Of a stretch of 64,000 bases of DNA, positions 1 to 8,092 are shown piece by piece. The notes under the pieces are model-generated. The model was not told the origin of the DNA and did not search any database. It was given only the letters and a program-made list of their open reading frames with translations. The DNA is from an uncultured Erythrobacter sp. (GTDB lineage Bacteria > Pseudomonadota > Alphaproteobacteria > Sphingomonadales > Sphingomonadaceae). Made by a program: the position numbers and the translations under genes. Numbering within the stretch: the first letter of the stretch is position 1; every line of letters begins with the position of its first letter. The stretch spans positions 120,321 through 184,320 of the forward strand of contig CALBWA010000007.1 in NCBI GenBank assembly GCA_937969505.1, in the 5' to 3' direction.

Positions 1-710
1 CCGGCAAATTCGCTTTCCATCGCGGCCAGAAACTGGCCAGGCAGATTGCCGGAATTGTCCTGGGTTGAACCCTTGGTAACAACCGTACTACCGCTGGTCT
101 TACCGGCGATCAGGCGATGAATTAGTGGCACACTGCGCGGCGTTGTTGTGACTGCAATCCTCTGGTCTTCTCCCAGACGCAGGCCCATCTGGAGATTGTC
201 CCAGCACTGTGTTGCCCGATCATGCGACAAGGGCCATTTGCCAATCTCGTCACACCATGCATGGCTATGCTGCGGGCCTCGCAATGTCTCTGGCTCTGCG
301 GCTGAATAGAGCTGTGCTACTGCACCATTGGGAAAGCGCAGACGGCGCAGCGATGCCTCGAACACAGGGCTGCGTTCCGGTGGGCAGCAGGCGAGCAAGC
401 CGCTCTCACCCTCGACCATGACCGCGCGTGCTTCGGCAAGAGAGGCCGATACCAGGGCAATGCGGGCTTGCGGATTGGCCTCGGCCACTTCGCGGACCCA
501 TTCTGCCCCAGTGCGTGTCTTGCCAAAGCCGCGACCCGCCATGACCAGCCAGACGCGCCAGTCGCCAGGCGGCGGCAGTTGTGCGCGCCTCGCCCAGAAA
601 GGCCAGTGGTAAGCAAATTCCTCCTTCTCGTCGCCAGTCATCCATTTGGCGAGTAGGTCATAATGGCGGGGGTCAGCATCAAGCAGCCAATCGAGCCGCT
701 CAGGCGCCAT
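1..710 (-). CDS. Terminase large subunit (phage/GTA DNA packaging), 3' end outside window
   Basis: ATPase-nuclease motor that packages DNA into a capsid. Only the N-terminal ATPase part (236 codons) is in the window; the frame is open to the left edge. Visible motifs are a Walker A GRGFGKT at residues 59-65, inside the family-typical WLVMAGRGFGKTRTGAEW stretch, and a Walker B ending WCDEIGKW with the acidic pair D154-E155. The ATG at 710 overlaps the end of the upstream small-terminase gene by 11 bases, so the two are translationally coupled. The sequence resembles alphaproteobacterial GTA gene g2 as much as HK97-type prophage terminases. The genes that would decide this (portal, protease, capsid) lie outside the window. 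Identification as TerL is firm; GTA rather than prophage is an inference. Confidence 0.92.
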   Translation of the reverse strand, partial: MAPERLDWLLDADPRHYDLLAKWMTGDEKEEFAYHWPFWARRAQLPPPGDWRVWLVMAGRGFGKTRTGAEWVREVAEANPQARIALVSASLAEARAVMVEGESGLLACCPPERSPVFEASLRRLRFPNGAVAQLYSAAEPETLRGPQHSHAWCDEIGKWPLSHDRATQCWDNLQMGLRLGEDQRIAVTTTPRSVPLIHRLIAGKTSGSTVVTKGSTQDNSGNLPGQFLAAMESEFA

Positions 711-1161
711 CGCTGCCGCGTTCCTTGGCTTCTATCATGACGCGCTGCCGGATTTCCTCAACCTTGCGATCAATCGAGGCGCGAATTTCCGTGGCGCTCA
801 CATTGCGCCGTGCGGCTTGCGCCTTGGCGGCGTTTTCTCGGTGAGCCGACAACAGTCTGATGGCGGCGGCAAAATCATATTTGTCGCCATCATCAGTCTG
901 CAATTTTCCTTCACGAAGTCGTCGCAAAACCTCCATTTCCAAGTGCTCGTATCCTTCCCACAAGGCGTCCATCCAGCGTCGGGCAAATTCCGGTTCGCTT
1001 GTGCGAGCGCGATATGCGCTGCTGGTATCGATCCCGGCTGCTTCAGCCGATTTGGTGACGTTGGAGGACTGCGCCAGCGCCTCCAGAAATCGGTCGCGCC
1101 AGCGGGTGTTGATCTGGCGGCCTCGATTGCTGTTGGTCTTGTGCTTTGTGGTCTTGCCCAT
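700..1161 (-). CDS. Terminase small subunit-like protein (TerS)
   Basis: Predicted 153-residue DNA-recognition partner of the large terminase. A basic N-terminus (residues 1-20) is followed by a helix-turn-helix-like stretch at about 33-54 (SNVTKSAEAAGIDTSSAYR), as in small terminases that bind packaging DNA. A charged helical C-terminal region (about 110-145) could serve for oligomerisation. The ATG at 1161 is chosen because AGAAAGGA lies 9 bases upstream; a longer reading frame starting at 1209 has no such site. The stop overlaps the terL start. Family assignment rests on context and the helix-turn-helix, because small terminases diverge strongly. Confidence 0.78.
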   Translation of the reverse strand: MGKTTKHKTNSNRGRQINTRWRDRFLEALAQSSNVTKSAEAAGIDTSSAYRARTSEPEFARRWMDALWEGYEHLEMEVLRRLREGKLQTDDGDKYDFAAAIRLLSAHRENAAKAQAARRNVSATEIRASIDRKVEEIRQRVMIEAKERGSDGA

Positions 1162-1246
1162 GCGCTGCGATCCTTTCTGGTTATTCGCAGCAGGATGCAG
1201 AACGGTCACTGCCGATCTTGGGCAAGACCGACGGAGCAGGGGGCGT

Positions 1247-1329
1247 TCACACTATATTGCTGACGAATCACACTATCGCGATGTTCCATTTCTCTAACCA
1301 AAGAGTGTGACAATGTCAATAAAAAAGTA
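1247..1329 (-). promoter_or_regulatory. Terminase-operon promoter with three operator-like repeats
   Basis: Read on the minus strand, a perfect -35 TTGACA (1329-1324) is followed after 17 bp by TAGAGA (1306-1301), placing the start of transcription near 1294. The word TCACACT/AGTGTGA occurs three times: inside the -35/-10 spacer (1314-1320) and twice downstream (1268-1274 and 1247-1253). The last two are in the same orientation exactly 21 bp apart and share ATAGTGTGA on the minus strand. This arrangement fits a repressor that blocks polymerase. The regulator is not identified. Confidence 0.6.
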
Positions 1330-1426
1330 CCAAATAGGTTATACATTATCCGTTGCACCTGTCATGGTGCTGCCCTAATCGCTCGAATGATGGGCCACGG
1401 CCTGCAAATTGGGATCGATCACTGTC

Positions 1427-2074
1427 ATGATGAAGCTCATTCGCAATCTTTACGATTGGACAATGGAAAAGGCAGCTCATCCCCAAGCGGAATGGTGGTT
1501 GGCATTTTTCTGCTTCATCGAATCGAGCTTTTTCCCGATCCCTCCTCACCCTCTGCTCGGTCTGATGTGCCTTGCTGAACCGCGCAAGGCGATCCGCTTT
1601 GCCCTTATAGCAACCATCGCATCTGTGCTGGGCGGGCTGATGGGATATGCAATCGGCTATTTTCTCTATGAAGCAGTCGGCGTCATGATGATTGGCGCCC
1701 TCGGCCTGACCGAAAGCTTTCCTGTGGCGGCGTGCTACATCAGGGAACAAGGCGCAATTGCCGTGTTCCTGGCGGCTGGCACACCAATCCCGTTCAAGCT
1801 CATGACCATCACGGCGGGCTTCGTCGAAATGGACCTGTTGTCCTTCACACTGGCCGCGGTTGCAGGGCGCGCGCTGATCTTCATGGTTGTCGGGGTGCTC
1901 TTCCAGTTGTTCGGCGCCCCGATCAAGCGGATTATCGATCAGTATCTGGGCACAGTCACCACGATCTTCGTAGTGCTGGTGGTGGCAGGCTTTCTGGCAA
2001 TCAGCGTATTTGCCGGCTCCGACGAGGCAAGCGAGGGCACACATATCTGTGACAGCGCGACCGAATTGCGTTAG
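1427..2074 (+). CDS. YqaA/DedA-like (VTT domain) inner-membrane protein
   Basis: Integral membrane protein of about 215 residues with the ESSFFPIPPHP motif near its N-terminus, typical of the COG1238/YqaA branch of the DedA (SNARE-associated, VTT) superfamily. These proteins are linked to lipid scrambling or transport and membrane homeostasis; no substrate can be read from the sequence. Four to five hydrophobic segments are visible, including the glycine-rich SVLGGLMGYAIGY and the C-terminal TIFVVLVVAGFLAISVF. The first of two adjacent ATGs (1427, 1430) is taken as start because homologues begin with a short KL.R..YDW segment; no strong ribosome-binding site separates them. The gene is divergent from the terminase operon and converges on spt. 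Confidence 0.8.
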   Translation: MMKLIRNLYDWTMEKAAHPQAEWWLAFFCFIESSFFPIPPHPLLGLMCLAEPRKAIRFALIATIASVLGGLMGYAIGYFLYEAVGVMMIGALGLTESFPVAACYIREQGAIAVFLAAGTPIPFKLMTITAGFVEMDLLSFTLAAVAGRALIFMVVGVLFQLFGAPIKRIIDQYLGTVTTIFVVLVVAGFLAISVFAGSDEASEGTHICDSATELR

Positions 2075-2110
2075 CCCATCCCATCGCTAGAGGTGTTAGC
2101 CGACTGATTG

Positions 2111-3382
2111 TCAGCCGATAATACCGGTAGCCTTGCCTGCGCGTTCAAACATTCCAAGGATCGTTTCAACCTCTTCTTCGGTATGTTCTGCGCACAGAGA
2201 GCAGCGCAGCAAGGTCATGTTGGCAGGGGTCGCTGGAGGGCGCGCCAGATTGACATAGAGGCCTTCTTTCAGCAGCGCCTCCCACATTCCGGCCCCGCGT
2301 TCCAGATCCGGCATGATCACCGCAATGATTGCGCTTTCCGGGGTCGAGGTGCCCAGCTCAAATCCGAGATCGGTCAGTCCAGAATGGAGACGACGCGAAT
2401 TTTCCCACAGATGGGCTCGCTTGTTCGACCCGTGCATCAGCTTGCGGATTGAGGTTGCAGCCGTCGCGACGACCGATGGTGGTAGGCTGGCAGTGAAGAC
2501 GTAAGGGCGGCAGACCAGTCGCATGATTTCGAACTTGGGGTGGTTCGACACGCAGAAGCCACCGACCGTACCCACGCTTTTGGAGAAGGTACCGATGATG
2601 AAATCGCAGTCATCGATCACGCCGGCGGCCTCGCAAACGCCGCGCCCGTTCTCCCCGATAAAGCCCATCGAGTGCGCCTCATCAACCAGGACCATGGCGC
2701 CGTATTTCTTGGCTATGGCAACCATTTCCTTGAGCGGAGCAACATCACCCAGCATCGAATAGACGCCTTCCAGAATGACCAGCTTGCCGGCCCCTTCCGG
2801 GACGCGTTTCAGCCGCTTTTCCAAAGCTTCGATGTCATTGTGCTTGAACGGAACAACCTCGGCATTACCCATAGCGCAACCGTCCCAGATCGAGGCGTGG
2901 CTATCGATGTCGAGGATGATGTAGTCACCCTTGCCAGCGATCGTTGAAATGATCCCGAGATTGGCCAGATAGCCGGTCGAAAACACCATGGCATGATCCA
3001 TGGCGTAGAATTCCTTTAGCGCGTCTTCGCATTCCTTGTGGCCTTGGTAAGTGCCGTTGAGAACGCGGCTACCGGTCGTGCCGGTGCCGTAATCGCGCAT
3101 GGCTTGATTGCCGGCATCGACCACATCGGGGTCAAAGGTCATGCCCATGTAATTGTAAGTGCCGAGCAGGATTGTATCTCGCCCGTTGCAGATTGCCCTG
3201 GTGGGGGAAAGCACTTCTTCCATCACCAGATTGAAAGGATCCTCCACACCGCTGGCCAGCAGGCCCTCGCGCATGGCAATAATGTTGTCGAATTTGGAGA
3301 ATAGATCACCAGCTGCTGATCCGGCTTCCCCACTTGTCCCGGCAGCCTGGGCTTTCGTCGCTGCAGCAGATGCTTCGCTCAT
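2111..3382 (-). CDS. spt: Serine palmitoyltransferase (sphingolipid synthesis)
   Basis: PLP-dependent alpha-oxoamine synthase of 423 residues, predicted to condense L-serine with a fatty acyl thioester to 3-ketosphinganine, the first committed step of sphingolipid synthesis. The PLP lysine is K268 in GTFSKSVGT; the cofactor-stacking histidine is H162 (SHAS) and D234/H237 lie in VDEAHSMG. The N-terminal 25 residues are low-complexity (Ala/Gly/Ser), as in Sphingomonas enzymes. The start ATG shares one base with the TAA of the upstream ACP gene (TAATG). The dedicated ACP argues for serine palmitoyltransferase over the related KBL and ALA synthase. Soluble, cytoplasmic homodimer expected from the bacterial family. 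Confidence 0.92.
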   Translation of the reverse strand: MSEASAAATKAQAAGTSGEAGSAAGDLFSKFDNIIAMREGLLASGVEDPFNLVMEEVLSPTRAICNGRDTILLGTYNYMGMTFDPDVVDAGNQAMRDYGTGTTGSRVLNGTYQGHKECEDALKEFYAMDHAMVFSTGYLANLGIISTIAGKGDYIILDIDSHASIWDGCAMGNAEVVPFKHNDIEALEKRLKRVPEGAGKLVILEGVYSMLGDVAPLKEMVAIAKKYGAMVLVDEAHSMGFIGENGRGVCEAAGVIDDCDFIIGTFSKSVGTVGGFCVSNHPKFEIMRLVCRPYVFTASLPPSVVATAATSIRKLMHGSNKRAHLWENSRRLHSGLTDLGFELGTSTPESAIIAVIMPDLERGAGMWEALLKEGLYVNLARPPATPANMTLLRCSLCAEHTEEEVETILGMFERAGKATGIIG

Positions 3383-3624
3383 TATGCGGCCTTCATTTTG
3401 GTGACGGCATCGACAAGCTGACCGTAATTTTCAATTTCGGCTTGCTGGTTCATGCTGATGATGATGTCGAATTCATCTTCGATCTCTGCCACGAAATCCA
3501 TCACCGTCAGGCTGTCGAATTCCAGATCATTGGCAAAGGTGGTGCTGTCGGTGATTGTGACACCCTTCTTGTTAAAGGGCTCGATCAGCGAACGAATGCT
3601 TGTGTCGACGGCAGCGCGATCCAT
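3382..3624 (-). CDS. Acyl carrier protein dedicated to serine palmitoyltransferase
   Basis: An 80-residue acidic acyl carrier protein. The phosphopantetheine attachment motif is DSLT with Ser38, preceded by the usual acidic stretch (NDLEF) and followed by helix II (MDFVAEIEDEFDI). It probably delivers the acyl chain to the serine palmitoyltransferase encoded directly downstream, as described for sphingomonad and Caulobacter spt-linked ACPs. The start ATG at 3624 gives a normal ACP length; the open frame further upstream is Arg/Ser-rich and unlike ACPs. The stop overlaps the spt start by one base. The 228 bases upstream (3625-3852), up to the receiver gene, contain no gene I can support and must hold the promoter. 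Confidence 0.9.
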   Translation of the reverse strand: MDRAAVDTSIRSLIEPFNKKGVTITDSTTFANDLEFDSLTVMDFVAEIEDEFDIIISMNQQAEIENYGQLVDAVTKMKAA

Positions 3625-3852
3625 GTTGAAACTCTTTCTCGTTCTAATTCTGCGTGAAACACGCGAGGTTTGGCAAGCGGGCTGCGCCTGCCACGCAATT
3701 GCGGCGGAAAAGCGGCTCTGACCAACGCTTGTCAAGCTTTCTCATTTGGACAAGGTAGGCAGCGTTCACTTCAACACAAGCAGCTTTGCGCCCGATGTCC
3801 TGGCATCGAAGGGGCATGCAAAAGGGTCGCAACCACAGAATGATGTCCCCGG

Positions 3853-4221
3853 TCACGCCGGAATCAAGGACTTGACGGCATTCATGAACGGCATGATTGA
3901 TACCGGCTTGGACAGATAACCGGCGGCCCCAGCATCGCGAATGCGTTCCTCATCGCCCTTGCCCGCATAGGCCGTCACCGCCAGCACCGGAATATCGCGC
4001 AATGCGCCGTCCTGTTTGGCCTGCTGGATCAAATCAACGCCCGAAACATTGGGCAATTGAATGTCCATTATGACAAGATCAGGCAGCACTCTGCGCGCCG
4101 TGTCGAGCGCTTGCTCCCCATCAGCTACAGGCTCAACTTCGAACCCGTTTGCGCGCAACACATCGCAAAACAGTTTCCTGTTAAGGTCGTTGTCCTCGAC
4201 AACCATTATTCTCTTTGCCAC
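3853..4221 (-). CDS. divK: Single-domain response regulator, DivK-like
   Basis: 122-residue stand-alone receiver domain with no output domain. The acidic pocket is E9/D10, the phosphoacceptor is D53 (IMDIQLP), and the switch residues are T83 (AVTAY) and K105 (YLSKP). Length, the VVEDNDLNRKLF start and the 'FMNAVKSLI' end match DivK, the phosphorelay receiver that controls CtrA activity through DivJ/PleC/DivL in alphaproteobacteria. ctrA itself is at 25 kb in this window. The gene is divergent from the DUF3572 gene with only 17 bp between start codons, so the two promoters must overlap or lie inside genes. The DivK name is an inference from similarity. Confidence 0.85.
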   Translation of the reverse strand: MAKRIMVVEDNDLNRKLFCDVLRANGFEVEPVADGEQALDTARRVLPDLVIMDIQLPNVSGVDLIQQAKQDGALRDIPVLAVTAYAGKGDEERIRDAGAAGYLSKPVSIMPFMNAVKSLIPA

Positions 4222-4238
4222 TAGCAGGAAGCTCCCCC

Positions 4239-4562
4239 ATGGAAGGGCAGTGTAGTATCATCGGAAGGTGTCTGACAATTCTTCGTTCCTCTCCATCCCC
4301 CGAAGCAGACCGCAAGGATGCGCAGGTTCTGGCTCTGGCTGCACTTGGCTGGACGCTGGAGGATGAAAATCGTGCCGAGCGGTTCCTGTCCCTGACAGGC
4401 CTGGATGCCGATACTTTGCGCGGCGGTTTGGGCGATCCGGTCATGCTGGCAGCTGTCCTTGATTTCCTCGCCAATCACGAGCCCGATCTCATCCGGGCAG
4501 CAGAAGCACTGGCGATAACGCCGGAGGAGCTTGTCGCTGCCTCACAGGAGTTGCGCGCATGA
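4239..4562 (+). CDS. DUF3572 family protein
   Basis: 107-residue protein of the alphaproteobacterial DUF3572 family, recognised by the core AQVLALAALGWTLEDENRAERFLSLTGL and LDFLANHEPDL. It is all-helical and probably cytoplasmic; function unknown. The ATG at 4239 is preceded by AGGAA at an 8-base spacing, which decides the start against an in-frame TTG at 4215. First gene of a five-gene plus-strand operon in which every junction is a 4-base start/stop overlap, implying translational coupling. Confidence 0.8.
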   Translation: MEGQCSIIGRCLTILRSSPSPEADRKDAQVLALAALGWTLEDENRAERFLSLTGLDADTLRGGLGDPVMLAAVLDFLANHEPDLIRAAEALAITPEELVAASQELRA

Positions 4563-5188
4563 GCCGTCCATTGATTATCAGCGATTGCGATGAAGTGCTG
4601 CTCTATATGGTGGCCCATTTTAAGGAATGGCTGGAGGAAGGCGAAGGCATTCGCTTCCAGCTTGATGGCAACAATTTTGCCACCGCGATGCGCTGGGAAG
4701 ACACTGGCGAGCCTCTGAACGAAAAGGACATCTGGCGCTATCTCGGGCGGTTTTTCGATACCGAAATGGACCGCCAATTGCCGATTGAAGGCGCGATCGA
4801 AAGCATCAATACCCTGTCCGAACACGCCGATGTGGTCATCCTGACCAATCTTGTAGACAAGCGCCGCGATCACCGGGCCGAGCAACTGGCCGGACATGGT
4901 CTGCATGCTCGTGTCTATACCAATCAGGGTCCAAAAGGACCGGCATTGCAAGCGATCATGGAAGAGTTCGAGCCTAGCAAGGCCATTTTCATCGATGATC
5001 TGGCCCAGCATCATAAATCTGCCGCTGAAACCGTACCGCAGGTCGGGCGACTGCATTTGTGTGGCGAGCCGACCATCGCCAATCATATCGATTGCGCGCA
5101 CAAGGCGGGCCATGCCGATGCGCGGATCGACAATTGGGCCGAAGCATTGCCTTGGCTGCTGAACGAACTGGAAAGGGATGCACGATGA
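4559..5188 (+). CDS. HAD-superfamily hydrolase
   Basis: 209-residue haloacid-dehalogenase-like protein. Motif I is present as SDCDEV (nucleophile D9, acid/base D11), motif II corresponds to VVILTNL, and motif IV to KAIFIDDLAQH. It likely acts as a Mg-dependent phosphatase, but the substrate cannot be predicted. Its position between DUF3572 and RidA, with 4-base overlaps on both sides, ties it to an operon that also encodes a glycerophosphodiesterase and an acyltransferase. Lipid or metabolite repair is a reasonable but unproven theme. Confidence 0.8.
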   Translation: MSRPLIISDCDEVLLYMVAHFKEWLEEGEGIRFQLDGNNFATAMRWEDTGEPLNEKDIWRYLGRFFDTEMDRQLPIEGAIESINTLSEHADVVILTNLVDKRRDHRAEQLAGHGLHARVYTNQGPKGPALQAIMEEFEPSKAIFIDDLAQHHKSAAETVPQVGRLHLCGEPTIANHIDCAHKAGHADARIDNWAEALPWLLNELERDAR

Positions 5189-5643
5189 GTATCGAAGCGC
5201 GTTTGCTGGAACTGGGCATCACCTTGCCCGAAGCAGCGGCCCCTGTGGCAAGCTACGTCCCGGTGGTGGTGCATGGCGACATCGCACATGTGTCGGGTCA
5301 ATTGCCGTTTGTTGAAGGCAAGCTTGTAACAGGCCGGCTGGGCGAGGATGTTTCGCTGGATGATGGAATTGCCGCTGCCCGCGCTTGCGGATTGATGATC
5401 CTGGCGCAATTGAAAGCTGCGCTTGTTCCGCTGGACAGGGTGGAGCGGATTGTCAAACTGGGGGCCTTTGTAAATTCAACCGGCGACTTCACCGATCAAC
5501 CCAAGGTCGCCAATGGTGCTTCTGAATTGATGTTCGACGTCTTTGGCGAGAAGGGCCGCCATGCGCGTGCAGCGGTGGGAGTGCCGTCGTTGCCTTTGGG
5601 CGCTGCCGTTGAAGTTGATGCGATCATTGTATTGGCGGGATGA
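5185..5643 (+). CDS. RidA/YjgF-family protein
   Basis: 152-residue member of the RidA (YjgF/YER057c/UK114) family, which hydrolyses reactive enamine/imine intermediates to ketoacids and ammonia. Seen here are HVSGQLPF near residue 32, the helix AARACGLMILAQLKAAL and the C-terminal VEVDAIIVLAG strand. It is longer than classic RidA (about 128 residues) because of an N-terminal extension, placing it in the 150-residue subgroup common in alphaproteobacteria. The ATG overlaps the HAD stop (ATGA). The family's catalytic arginine is not obvious in this subgroup, so enamine deaminase activity is not guaranteed. Confidence 0.85.
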   Translation: MSIEARLLELGITLPEAAAPVASYVPVVVHGDIAHVSGQLPFVEGKLVTGRLGEDVSLDDGIAAARACGLMILAQLKAALVPLDRVERIVKLGAFVNSTGDFTDQPKVANGASELMFDVFGEKGRHARAAVGVPSLPLGAAVEVDAIIVLAG

Positions 5644-6368
5644 GTGAACGCAACGTCCCGGATTGGCTGACCGCGTGGGAATATGCCCATCGCGGCAAGC
5701 ATGGTGCAGGCCTTCCGGAAAATTCGCTTGCAGCTGCGCAAGCTGCGATTGATGCGGGCATGGGGATTGAGTGCGATATTCAGCGCAGCCTCGATGATCA
5801 GCCAATGGTGTTTCATGATTGGGATGTGATGCGCCTCACTGCGGGCGAGGGTGAAACCGGCAAACTGACGGCTGTGCAATTGGGCGAATTGCAATATCGC
5901 GACAGTCCAGAGCGACCTGCGAATCTTGGCCAATTGCTCGAATTGATCGACGGCAAGGTTCCTCTTCTGATCGAGATCAAGTCAAAGCCGGGGTATGATG
6001 TTGATCGCAGCTGCCGTCTCGTCGTGGAAGCAGCATCGCAATATCGCGGACAATTCGCCGTGATGAGTTTTGACCCGCGCGTTGCGCGGTGGCTACGCAG
6101 GCACGCACCAGAGATCTGTTGCGGTCTGGTGATGCGCGAAGATAAACACGGCAACACGCAGATGGCCTGGCAACGCCGTCTGGCGCTGTGGATCGCAAAG
6201 CCGGACTTCCTCGCCTATCATGTCGCCGCTCTGCCCAGCCGCTGGGTTAGCCGGCTGCGCGCGAGGGGCCTTCCGGTCCTCAGCTGGACCATCAATTCAG
6301 CTGAAACGCGCGCTCGCGCCCTGGAAAATGTCGATGCGCTGATTTCGGAAGGGGCTGGTCTAGCGTGA
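5640..6368 (+). CDS. Glycerophosphodiester phosphodiesterase
   Basis: 242-residue GDPD-family TIM-barrel enzyme that cleaves glycerophosphodiesters to glycerol-3-phosphate and an alcohol. The metal and catalytic residues of the family are visible: H17-R18 (AHRG), E27-N28 (PENS), E44-D46 (IECDIQ) and H59-D60 (FHDWD), plus the later LLIEIKSK strand. There is no signal peptide, so it is cytoplasmic and would act on phospholipid breakdown products. The start overlaps the RidA stop by 4 bases and the stop overlaps the next gene by 4 bases. Confidence 0.9.
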   Translation: MSERNVPDWLTAWEYAHRGKHGAGLPENSLAAAQAAIDAGMGIECDIQRSLDDQPMVFHDWDVMRLTAGEGETGKLTAVQLGELQYRDSPERPANLGQLLELIDGKVPLLIEIKSKPGYDVDRSCRLVVEAASQYRGQFAVMSFDPRVARWLRRHAPEICCGLVMREDKHGNTQMAWQRRLALWIAKPDFLAYHVAALPSRWVSRLRARGLPVLSWTINSAETRARALENVDALISEGAGLA

Positions 6369-7537
6369 GCGGCGCAGAAGACGACAGTGCCCGCACTGCG
6401 GAGAGCGGCGAGGCACTGACTGTGCAGATTGCGGGCAGCGTCGGTCAGTTCGATGCGGCGCAGTGGAACGCTTTGGGTGGGAACCGCAATCCTTTCGTAG
6501 CCCATGAATTTCTGTCCTCTCTGGAGGATTCTGGCAGTGTAGGCGAGGGATCCGGATGGGATCCGGTGCCCATTGTCATCACAGATGCAGACGATACATT
6601 GGTCGGAGCCATGCCAGCCTATGCCAAGGGACACAGCCAGGGCGAGTTCGTGTTCGATCATGCATGGGCTGACGCTCTGCACCGGGCAGGACGCAATTAT
6701 TACCCCAAGCTGCAGATTTGCGCGCCGTTTACACCGGCCAGCGGACCGCGCCTATTGTTCGAAGATGAAAGTTTTGCTCCGCATCTGCTGAAAGCGGCCG
6801 AAGCGGTTTGCGCGCAGAACGGGCTTTCCTCAGCGCATGCTACCTTCGTCGAACGTGAGCAATTGCCATTGTTTGACGCGGGCGGTTGGCTGCAGAGGCG
6901 CGACATCCAGTTCCACTGGTCAAACCAGGGATATGACAGTTTCGAAGAATTTCTCGATGCGCTAGCTTCGCGCAAGCGCAAGAATCTGCGCAAGGAGCGT
7001 GCCGCTGCTCAAGATGGCGTGTCGATCGTGCGTTTGACTGGTGATGATATCAAGCAGCATCATTGGGATGCGTTCTGGGTTTTTTATCAGGATACGGGCG
7101 CGCGCAAATGGGGAACACCGTATCTCACTCGTGAAGCCTTCACTCTGCTGGGCGAGCGGATGGCTTCATCGATGGTTCTGGTCCTGGCGATGATGGATGA
7201 CACGCCGATTGCAGGGGCGCTCAATTTTGTCGGCCTCGATGCGATCTACGGTCGATATTGGGGATGCACGGTAGACAAGCGCTTCCTGCACTTCGAGCTG
7301 TGCTACTATCAGGCCATCGACATTGCCATTGAACGCGGCTTGGCGCGGGTCGAAGCTGGCGCTCAGGGTGGGCATAAACTGGCACGCGGCTACGAGCCGG
7401 TGCAGACATTTTCAGCGCATTATCTGGCGGACGAAGATTTTCGCAACGCGGTGGCTGATTTCCTTGAGCGCGAACGCGAAGGCATTGCAACCGATCAGAT
7501 GATACTTGGCCAGCGGACCCCCTTCAAAAAAGGCTAG
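6365..7537 (+). CDS. DUF482/COG3146 GNAT-like acyltransferase
   Basis: 390-residue protein of the DUF482 family (predicted N-acyltransferase with a double GNAT fold). Diagnostic stretches are NPFVAHEFLSSLE near the N-terminus, FVFDHAWADA and YYPKLQICAPFTP centrally, and GYEPVQTFSAHY near the C-terminus. It starts with GTG overlapping the GDPD stop. Substrate unknown. Because serine palmitoyltransferase and its ACP lie 3 kb away, an amine or sphingoid acyl acceptor is a testable idea, but DUF482 proteins also occur widely in bacteria without sphingolipids. Last gene of the operon; 35 bases separate it from the convergent SEL1 gene. Confidence 0.8.
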   Translation: MSGAEDDSARTAESGEALTVQIAGSVGQFDAAQWNALGGNRNPFVAHEFLSSLEDSGSVGEGSGWDPVPIVITDADDTLVGAMPAYAKGHSQGEFVFDHAWADALHRAGRNYYPKLQICAPFTPASGPRLLFEDESFAPHLLKAAEAVCAQNGLSSAHATFVEREQLPLFDAGGWLQRRDIQFHWSNQGYDSFEEFLDALASRKRKNLRKERAAAQDGVSIVRLTGDDIKQHHWDAFWVFYQDTGARKWGTPYLTREAFTLLGERMASSMVLVLAMMDDTPIAGALNFVGLDAIYGRYWGCTVDKRFLHFELCYYQAIDIAIERGLARVEAGAQGGHKLARGYEPVQTFSAHYLADEDFRNAVADFLEREREGIATDQMILGQRTPFKKG

Positions 7538-7572
7538 CCCGCTGCGGGGTGGCAATTCTCAGGCAGTTTGGC

Positions 7573-7902
7573 TCAGGCAGCTTGGCGACTGCCGTCTGCA
7601 AGCCATTGGCGAGCGCGGCGTTGAGCTTCTGAAATTTCGCGAGCGGTCATCTCGTCAGAGATATCAGCGCGGCACCAGCTGGCTTCTTCATGGCCCTTGG
7701 ATGCCGCTATGTTGAACCATTTGTGAGCTTCGATCATGTCGCATTGCGCGCCATGGCTTCCGGTTGAAAAGGCAACGCCCAGGTCGAAATAGGCTGCAAT
7801 GTCGCCTTGTGCGGCTGCTGCCAGACATTGCGCGATCATCAGATCGGCTTGCTTTTCCTTCAGCTCGGTGGCCGATGCGGTATCAATTCCCTTCAGTTCC
7901 AT
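7573..7902 (-). CDS. SEL1-like repeat protein
   Basis: 109-residue helical protein with one recognisable SEL1/TPR-like repeat (AAQGDIAAYFDLGVAFSTG ... EAHKWFNIAASKGHEEA, residues about 30-75) and a charged C-terminal helix. Such modules mediate protein-protein contact; no enzymatic motif is present. The ATG at 7902 is chosen over an upstream in-frame ATG at 7992 because the purine-rich AGGGGGACC lies just before it and homologues start near MELKGI. A CtrA-box-like sequence lies about 85 bases upstream. Confidence 0.7.
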   Translation of the reverse strand: MELKGIDTASATELKEKQADLMIAQCLAAAAQGDIAAYFDLGVAFSTGSHGAQCDMIEAHKWFNIAASKGHEEASWCRADISDEMTAREISEAQRRARQWLADGSRQAA

Positions 7903-7985
7903 TTCAGGTCCCCCTATTGCCAAACCGGTGCCTTGGCTGATGTGCTTTGCCCCGGATTGCTTGAACCCAACTCGCCAGAACATGG

Positions 7986-8000
7986 TCAACAAATGGTTAA
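7986..8000. promoter_or_regulatory. CtrA-box-like sequence (TCAA-N7-TTAA)
   Basis: One mismatch from the TTAA-N7-TTAA CtrA consensus, about 85 bases upstream of the SEL1 gene start. Single-mismatch matches are expected by chance several times in 64 kb, so the intergenic position is the main argument. Confidence 0.3.
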
Positions 8001-8092
8001 CGCCAGCGCGCCTTTTTGCATTGTGAGGGAGCTGATCGCGATGTTGTGAGGTGTTAATTCGCAGGCTTTAATGGTGCTTTTGGCAAAGCGCC

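Noticed and set aside
3644..3856. 70-residue minus-strand frame between the ACP and DivK-like genes
   Set aside because: No ribosome-binding site, Cys/Arg-rich composition and overlap with the ACP upstream region; more likely promoter DNA.
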